19,235 bases of DNA from assembly GCA_016926135.1 (NCBI GenBank), contig JAFGPH010000110.1, positions 1 to 19,235 of the forward strand, given 5' to 3'. Below are positions 15,680 through 19,235 of the stretch, piece after piece (positions within the stretch are counted from its first letter, which is position 1; the number at the start of each line of letters is the position of its first letter). Origin of the DNA: Deltaproteobacteria bacterium (GTDB lineage Bacteria; Desulfobacterota; DSM-4660; Desulfatiglandales; HGW-15). Both the position numbers and the translations under genes were made by a program. A model generated the notes under the pieces. It did no database searches and was not told the origin of the DNA. It saw only the letters and a list, made by a program, of their open reading frames with translations.

Positions 15680-15709
15680 AGGGGAGAGAAACCCTCTCCT
15701 CCCCCCCCC
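15680..15709. terminator. Hairpin with adjoining C9 run, possible terminator
   Basis: GGAGGGGAGAG and CCTCTCCTCC face each other across a short A-rich loop, giving about nine pairs with a bulge. They are followed on the plus strand by nine consecutive C (15701-15709). No T run follows on either strand, so termination is only possible. It lies between the small ORF ending at 15719 and the HTH gene. Confidence 0.3.
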
Positions 15710-15718
15710 GGACTCGTT

Positions 15719-15802
15719 CTACAGAACAGCCTCCTTCATCTTCAAGTATCTGTATTTCGTTTCCTCAGACAAGTCGTCTTCTGCAAACCTCTTCTCAATC
15801 AT
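15719..15802 (-). CDS. Possible 27-residue small protein
   Basis: A short reading frame (MIEKRFAEDDLSEETKYRYL and seven more residues) starts 17 bases after the stop of the zinc-ribbon gene and ends just before the hairpin at 15680-15709. It is strongly charged and helical with no stop-rich look, but a convincing ribosome site is missing (GGCGAAG at best). It is unrecognised and could be chance. Confidence 0.3.
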   Translation of the reverse strand: MIEKRFAEDDLSEETKYRYLKMKEAVL

Positions 15803-15819
15803 TTATGCTTCGCCAATAT

Positions 15820-16245
15820 TTAACCTTTCCACTTCCGCTCAGCCTGCGCTAACGCTTCCACGAGTAACCTACTGATAGCCAGGTTTCCGTCAATCGCTTC
15901 ACCATCACATTCTGCGCAGGAGTAATCGAGCAAATCTCCCCATTGAATATCGGGATCCCATTCTAAATCTCCTGTTTCGTTTCCGTGTTTGTCAATCTCC
16001 ACCTCTCCAATGGTGTCCCCATGAAGCTGCATTACAAACCTTTCACTATCGCAGTTCTCGCAAACGAACTCTTTCTGTGCATCAATCATGAGTCTCGCCA
16101 TGGCTTTTTGAAGGTCTGCCTCCAGCGCCTCAATGGAGATACCCTGTAGCTTTGCTACATACTGCTTTACCGAGTTTGAGTCATAGACATCAACACCTCT
16201 CTGCTTCAACTCTTCAATCAACCTTGCTTCCCATTTTTTATTCAT
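15820..16245 (-). CDS. Uncharacterised zinc-ribbon protein
   Basis: The 141-residue acidic protein starts with a helical segment (1-57), followed by two cysteine pairs, C62-x2-C65 (CENC) and C110-x2-C113 (CAEC), which can form one zinc ribbon around an acidic loop (EVEIDKHGNETGDLEWDPDIQ). I do not recognise the family. The start is supported by GGGAGA eight bases upstream. It lies in the leftward run of element genes, upstream of the excisionase-like gene. No catalytic motif is visible; zinc-mediated nucleic-acid or protein binding is inference. Confidence 0.75.
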   Translation of the reverse strand: MNKKWEARLIEELKQRGVDVYDSNSVKQYVAKLQGISIEALEADLQKAMARLMIDAQKEFVCENCDSERFVMQLHGDTIGEVEIDKHGNETGDLEWDPDIQWGDLLDYSCAECDGEAIDGNLAISRLLVEALAQAERKWKG

Positions 16246-16407
16246 GATTCTGTCTCCCTTCTGTCATCTTTTGTCAGGTCCAAAGAACCTGCTTTTTTCA
16301 CAATAAAATCGTCGATCTTTTTATTGCCCTTCCCTTACCCTTGACCCCGTGGAGATCGTCGAAACTGGCCTCTAAAACCCCCCTAAAGAGAGGGGTTAGC
16401 GCCAAAC
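16246..16407. other. Intergenic region of the element
   Basis: Besides the hairpin at 16376-16397, this gap holds a small inverted repeat CAGGT-CCAAAGA-ACCTG (16275-16291) next to six T on the plus strand. It may be an operator for the zinc-ribbon gene or chance. No clear promoter is seen. Confidence 0.35.
16376..16397 (-). terminator. Possible terminator after the small zinc-knuckle gene
   Basis: Read on the minus strand, AACCCC pairs with GGGGTT around a ten-base loop, and TTTT overlaps and follows the stem. It begins 11 bases after the stop codon at 16408. The stem is only six pairs, so termination would be partial. Confidence 0.4.
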
Positions 16408-16602
16408 TCAACGGGGTCTCCGAGATCCTCTGCCCATTCTGAAGGGATAGAGCGGACAGAGGGGCGATGAGCACTCCCTCACAAGGCTCGGCTGGAACCC
16501 CATGCACTCGATGCAGTTGAGCCTTATGCTTTTAAGGGGTGTCAGCGCCACCTCCCTTGTCTTGCCATCGCCGTCTTTCCTGACTATGTGCTTTACCGCC
16601 AT
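16408..16602 (-). CDS. Small four-cysteine phage-type zinc-knuckle protein
   Basis: The 64-residue product has LTPLKSIRLNCIECMG, then C44 and C49 in VRECSSPLCPLYPFRMG. The cysteines C30, C33, C44 and C49 with the ending CPLYPFR-x-G match a small protein type I know from prophages and islands, usually annotated as hypothetical. It probably binds one zinc ion; its function is unknown. AGGAG seven bases before the ATG supports the start. The frame overlaps the end of a possible 43-residue ORF by 10 bases, which would couple their translation. Confidence 0.7.
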   Translation of the reverse strand: MAVKHIVRKDGDGKTREVALTPLKSIRLNCIECMGFQPSLVRECSSPLCPLYPFRMGRGSRRPR

Positions 16603-16724
16603 GAATGCACTCCTGCTGAATCGTGAGGTGTTAGCGTTGTGTGCGCTCGCTCGCCGATCGTTCGAAGTTCGGGTTGCCCCGTGGTTTCAGGTTTCATGTT
16701 GAAGTTGTTCTTTCCCATCTTCAT
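16593..16724 (-). CDS. Possible 43-residue small protein
   Basis: A reading frame starting MKMGKNNFNMKPETTGQ ends with a TAA inside the start of the zinc-knuckle gene. AGAGAG lies six bases before its ATG. It falls between the methyltransferase terminator and the next gene, where a gene would fit. No domain is recognised and the evidence is context only. Confidence 0.3.
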   Translation of the reverse strand: MKMGKNNFNMKPETTGQPELRTIGERAHTTLTPHDSAGVHSWR

Positions 16725-16744
16725 CAGCGCTCTCTTTTACCAAA

Positions 16745-16776
16745 AGGGCATGGGACCTTACCGCATCCCATGCCCT
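16745..16776 (-). terminator. Intrinsic terminator of the ParB-methyltransferase gene
   Basis: A perfect 11-base stem (AGGGCATGGGA with TCCCATGCCCT) around a ten-base loop is followed on the minus strand by TTTT. It begins 13 bases after the methyltransferase stop codon. Confidence 0.8.
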
Positions 16777-16789
16777 GAGGTTTATGGGT

Positions 16790-18388
16790 TTAGGGATTCA
16801 TGGGGACCTCGGTCACAGTCATTTCCCCACCTTCGCTCTGAGCAGGTTCATCCTCGGTTTCCGAGAATTCGGGGGCCATGACTCTCTCGTAGAACTCCAC
16901 CATCGACTCCTGAGAGCCTTCGACCGTCCCGTCTTGGGTGATCCCAAGCCTTTTCATGATGACGGCCTTGTACTGTTCCTCTTTCTCGTATCCGATTCCG
17001 ACCCTGTTCAGGTCCCTGGCGACCTTCACGGTAGTCCCGCTGCCGAGCCAGGGGTCAAGGACGGTGTCACCCTCGTAGGAAAACATCCGGACAAGTCTTG
17101 AAACCAACTCATCAGGATAGATGTTCGGGTGCCCATCCATGTAATGCACAGGCGGGATGGCCCAAACGCCCGGGGTCCATGCAATCCACTGCTCCCTGGT
17201 CAGCATGGACTTGAGGACGATGTCCTCCGGTGGTTTTTCGCGTTCTCCCTTCTTTCGGAAAATGTACACATGCTCGAAGTTGTCCAAGATGCGGTAGGAG
17301 GTGTGCTCTCGTTTTTCCGTATAGGAGATCGAGAGCCTGTTGTTCCATGCCGCGGACTTCTTCCACCACACAATGTGGTCCGTGAGAAAAATGTGGTGTC
17401 GCCTCAGGATGTTCTGGTAGACATGCCCCATCAGCCTCATCTGGACGATGTCGCTCTTGCCGTCGTTGCCCTTGAAATTGACAATGTCGTCAATGTTCAG
17501 GGCGATGATGCCGCCGGGAACCATCACGCGGTTGCACTCCTTCAACACTGCTCCGAGCATTTCCAGATGTTCCTCGTGAGGTATCCCCTTCTCGTATTCC
17601 ATCCCGATATTGTATGGGGGGCTGGATACGATGAGGTGAACGGCCTCATTCGGGATTTCGCTCATGTCCCGCGAATCCTTGATGTAGACTCCAGGGACAC
17701 CCATATCGGGCACCTGAATCCGGCCTCGATCATCCAGTTTGCCTTTTGAGAGATACTTGTCGATTCGCACCTTGGTGTTGCTTGAGTTCCACCCGAAGTG
17801 CTTTATCCTCCTAGCCATCTTCTCCCGCTCCTCCTTGGTCGAAAGACGCAGAAGTTCATGACCATGGGCCTCAGTCAGTTCACCATTCTGGATCATGACC
17901 TGGACGGGCTCGGGAAGGTCCAGAAGCTTCATCTTTTTCGAGATGTTCGCTGGAGATCCATAGCCCTTCAGTTCAAGATCCCGGTTGCTGTATCCAAACT
18001 GCTCCTTCATAGCCTTGAGGTGCAACGCCACTTCGATGACATCGAACTGGGTCCTCTCGGCATTCACCACGAAGGAGATGTGGGCAGCATCCGAAGCCTT
18101 CACATCCCTCACGATGCAGGGGACCGTAGTCCATCCGAACTGTTTGACGGCTTCAAGTCTTCTCAGTCCATCGATGACGGCATACTTCCCGTCGCCTACG
18201 GAGTAGACTACCAGCGGCTCCTGCAGGCCGTCTCTCTTGATGCTGGCCTGCAAGGACTCCAGATCCCCAAGGTGCTTCCTCGGATGGTACTGGACGGTTA
18301 TGTTGTTGATGTCAATGTTGTGAACCTCGATACTCGTGGCTTCGAGGTTCGCCACTTCACCTTTTGACAATTCGTTCTTCTTTGTCAT
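16790..18388 (-). CDS. ParB-N domain fused to a DNA methyltransferase
   Basis: The 532-residue product joins two modules. Residues 22-115 are a ParB/Srx-like domain (HPRKHLGDLESLQASI, then DGLQEPLVV and YAVIDGLRRLEAVK). Residues 118-215 resemble the helical DNA-binding domain that follows in ParB (YSNRDLELKGYGSPANISKKMKLLDLP). Residues 232-480 are a beta-class amino-methyltransferase: motif IV SPPYN (256-260) precedes motif I, DPWLGSGTT (445-453). The SPPY form occurs in N4-cytosine and some N6-adenine enzymes, so the methylated base is open. The acidic tail is poorly conserved. GAGGT nine bases upstream supports ATG 18388; 18403 is an alternative. No restriction endonuclease gene is adjacent, so it is an orphan methylase typical of phages and islands. 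Confidence 0.9.
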   Translation of the reverse strand: MTKKNELSKGEVANLEATSIEVHNIDINNITVQYHPRKHLGDLESLQASIKRDGLQEPLVVYSVGDGKYAVIDGLRRLEAVKQFGWTTVPCIVRDVKASDAAHISFVVNAERTQFDVIEVALHLKAMKEQFGYSNRDLELKGYGSPANISKKMKLLDLPEPVQVMIQNGELTEAHGHELLRLSTKEEREKMARRIKHFGWNSSNTKVRIDKYLSKGKLDDRGRIQVPDMGVPGVYIKDSRDMSEIPNEAVHLIVSSPPYNIGMEYEKGIPHEEHLEMLGAVLKECNRVMVPGGIIALNIDDIVNFKGNDGKSDIVQMRLMGHVYQNILRRHHIFLTDHIVWWKKSAAWNNRLSISYTEKREHTSYRILDNFEHVYIFRKKGEREKPPEDIVLKSMLTREQWIAWTPGVWAIPPVHYMDGHPNIYPDELVSRLVRMFSYEGDTVLDPWLGSGTTVKVARDLNRVGIGYEKEEQYKAVIMKRLGITQDGTVEGSQESMVEFYERVMAPEFSETEDEPAQSEGGEMTVTEVPMNP

Positions 18389-18541
18389 TTTCCTGTACCT
18401 CATTTCTTTTGATTTTTTGAAGGTTTACAGTTCGCATTAGTTTCCAACATTCCAAACACTCTCTCTGAATTCTTCGATAGGCATCCCCTCCTTCCATTCT
18501 GATTTGTCGAACTAGGCGTCTTCCGCCTCTGACTGCGGAGC

Positions 18542-18580
18542 ACGACAAATAGTGTCGGGGGAGCCGACAGAAAGTGTCGG
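18542..18580. promoter_or_regulatory. Phased array of inverted TGTCGG half-sites (operator or parS-like)
   Basis: Four half-sites alternate in orientation: ACGACA (18542-18547), TGTCGG (18553-18558), CCGACA (18564-18569) and TGTCGG (18575-18580). Start-to-start spacing is exactly 11 bases each time, with five-base spacers, so neighbouring sites form perfect or near-perfect palindromes on one face of the helix. The array lies about 155 bases upstream of a gene whose product has a ParB-type DNA-binding domain. Confidence 0.6.
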
Positions 18581-18647
18581 AAACGATTTTTCAGAATGTT
18601 TTTGGGAAATTCTTTTCAGGGGCTTCAGAGGGTATAGATATAGGTAT

Positions 18648-18664
18648 CCCTGAGAATGACAGGG
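18648..18664. repeat. Small inverted repeat downstream of the partial regulator gene
   Basis: CCCTG and CAGGG flank a seven-base loop, 55 bases beyond the stop of the minus-strand gene at 18719. No T run follows, so it may be an operator, a weak terminator or chance. Confidence 0.25.
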
Positions 18665-18718
18665 GACTTAATGGAATGGTGGGTATTAAATTTGAGGCAG
18701 CCTTTAGGGGTATCGGCT

Positions 18719-19235
18719 TTATTCGGTTCGCCAGTTTATGTCTATGGTAGGACGGTAGGCCATTATGGAGCTCTCGACCGGCTTTAGCGATTGATGGAAA
18801 TGCCTATACAGTTCTTCGTCTCGCTTCTGCATTGCCTTCAAGCTGCGATCAATGTTTTTGGCAACGCTCTTCTTCGCTCTCGTCGATGGGTCATTAGAGA
18901 ACTCACGCGATTCTCCATCCCTGTCAACCTCCCTTCTCAGTTGCGAGAGCAGGACCTCAAATTCGGCGTTCGCAGCATCTTTTCGACCTATATCGTTCAT
19001 CTTCTCAGCTTCTATCATTTCCTCACGAAGATCTGACAGTCTCTTCCTTAGTTCTCTAATGTAAGGTTTGTCCATTAACGGGTCTCTACTCGATGAAGAC
19101 TCCAGAAGGTCTTCCTTCGACGCGGGGAGTTGGCGCTGCTCGTTTCCAGGCGTCCCATATAGATCCAAAAGCTCGCTTGGGGAAAATATCTTGAATCTAT
19201 TCTTGACCAGGTGATGAATGTACTTGAACCCTTTG
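18719..19235 (-). CDS. Partial regulator-type protein, C-terminal part only
   Basis: The frame is open from the right window edge (reading KGFKYIHHLVKNRFKIFSPSELL) to the stop at 18719, so about 171 residues of a longer protein are seen. A TTG at 19166-19168 is not a likely start because conserved-looking sequence continues upstream of it. After a short linker comes a coiled-coil helix (RELRKRLSDLREEMIEAEKM), then RAKKSVAKNIDRSLKAM, ELYRHFHQSLKP and YRPTIDINW. This order (KGlrYL block, helix, RARxxVTRAI-like block, HLxxSI, YxP...W) is what I recall from the C-terminus of AAA/LuxR-type signalling ATPases, especially in actinobacteria. Function inside the element is unknown. Confidence 0.65.
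   Translation of the reverse strand, partial: KGFKYIHHLVKNRFKIFSPSELLDLYGTPGNEQRQLPASKEDLLESSSSRDPLMDKPYIRELRKRLSDLREEMIEAEKMNDIGRKDAANAEFEVLLSQLRREVDRDGESREFSNDPSTRAKKSVAKNIDRSLKAMQKRDEELYRHFHQSLKPVESSIMAYRPTIDINWRTE

Larger units (their letters stand above)
18389..18718. other. Putative control region upstream of the ParB-methyltransferase
   Basis: This 330-base gap holds the phased palindrome array (18542-18580), a further inverted repeat AGGCG-TCTTC-CGCCT (18514-18528), a lone TGTCGA at 18505-18510 and a hairpin CCCTG...CAGGG at 18648-18664. On the minus strand TATATCTATACC around 18630-18641 could be a -10 region, but no good -35 is placed. Short minus-strand frames near 18357-18548 are not convincing. 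Confidence 0.5.
14020..19235. mobile_element. Integrated mobile element (partial), entering at tRNA-fMet
   Basis: Everything right of the tRNA fragment is on the minus strand, less GC-rich than the left 14 kb, and of phage/genomic-island type: integrase, excisionase-like HTH, small zinc-knuckle proteins and a ParB-domain methyltransferase. No capsid, tail, conjugation or replication genes are visible, so prophage and integrative element cannot be told apart. The far end lies outside the window. Confidence 0.75.

Noticed and set aside
16275..16296. Plus-strand terminator (CAGGT...ACCTG then six T)
   Set aside because: The stem is only five pairs and no plus-strand gene precedes it. Listed only as a minor inverted repeat.
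16298..16507. 69-residue minus-strand frame
   Set aside because: It overlaps the four-cysteine protein gene in another frame and runs through the hairpin. It has no ribosome site and no recognisable pattern.
1..19235. CRISPR array
   Set aside because: No regularly spaced identical repeats of 24-40 bases with unique spacers are present. The short-unit arms at 11512-11768 are tandem-like and degenerate, without spacers.

Overview
The window joins two different kinds of DNA. Bases 1 to about 14020 look like a GC-rich chromosome backbone from a Gram-negative bacterium. The gene set (periplasmic L,D-transpeptidase-like and M99-like peptidoglycan enzymes, YidD next to a TPR protein, a cytosolic PAS histidine kinase, a compact RNB nuclease) reads most like Desulfobacterota/deltaproteobacteria. 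That is inference from protein resemblance, not a marker gene. From about 14020 to the right edge the sequence is less GC-rich and carries integrase, excisionase-like, small zinc-knuckle and ParB-methyltransferase genes, all on the minus strand. This is one side of an integrated mobile element that runs off the window.

Backbone, left to right. purB (adenylosuccinate lyase) is followed on the same strand by a three-gene cell-wall cluster: a YkuD enzyme with two C-terminal NTF2-like domains (Csd6/Pgp2-like), a single-pass membrane coiled-coil protein, and an M99-type zinc carboxypeptidase (Csd4/Pgp1-like) with three beta-domain repeats. The last three genes overlap one another. In Helicobacter and Campylobacter the corresponding enzymes trim peptidoglycan peptides and set cell curvature, so this is a candidate cell-shape operon. 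A convergent RNB-family exoribonuclease follows. Diverging from it are a secreted YidD-like protein and an overlapping TPR/membrane protein. Then come an M24 Xaa-Pro peptidase, a XerD-like recombinase, an inverted-repeat element filling a whole intergenic gap, and an unrecognised gene overlapping a PAS-PAS histidine kinase by ATGA.

Junction. At 13936-14020 there is a strong tRNA-type promoter and the 5' part of an initiator tRNA-fMet gene. It matches through the anticodon arm and then diverges. The integrase gene ends 45 bases further on and points at it.

Element. On the minus strand, in transcription order: a partial protein with a C-terminal domain familiar from AAA/LuxR-type regulators; a 330-base region with a phased array of inverted TGTCGG half-sites; a ParB-N/DNA methyltransferase fusion ending in a clear terminator; small cysteine-rich ORFs; a zinc-ribbon protein; an excisionase-like HTH protein; and the integrase. 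The features most worth a second look are the cell-shape operon, the split tRNA-fMet junction, the 11-bp phased palindromes upstream of the ParB-methyltransferase, and the inverted-repeat element after xerD.
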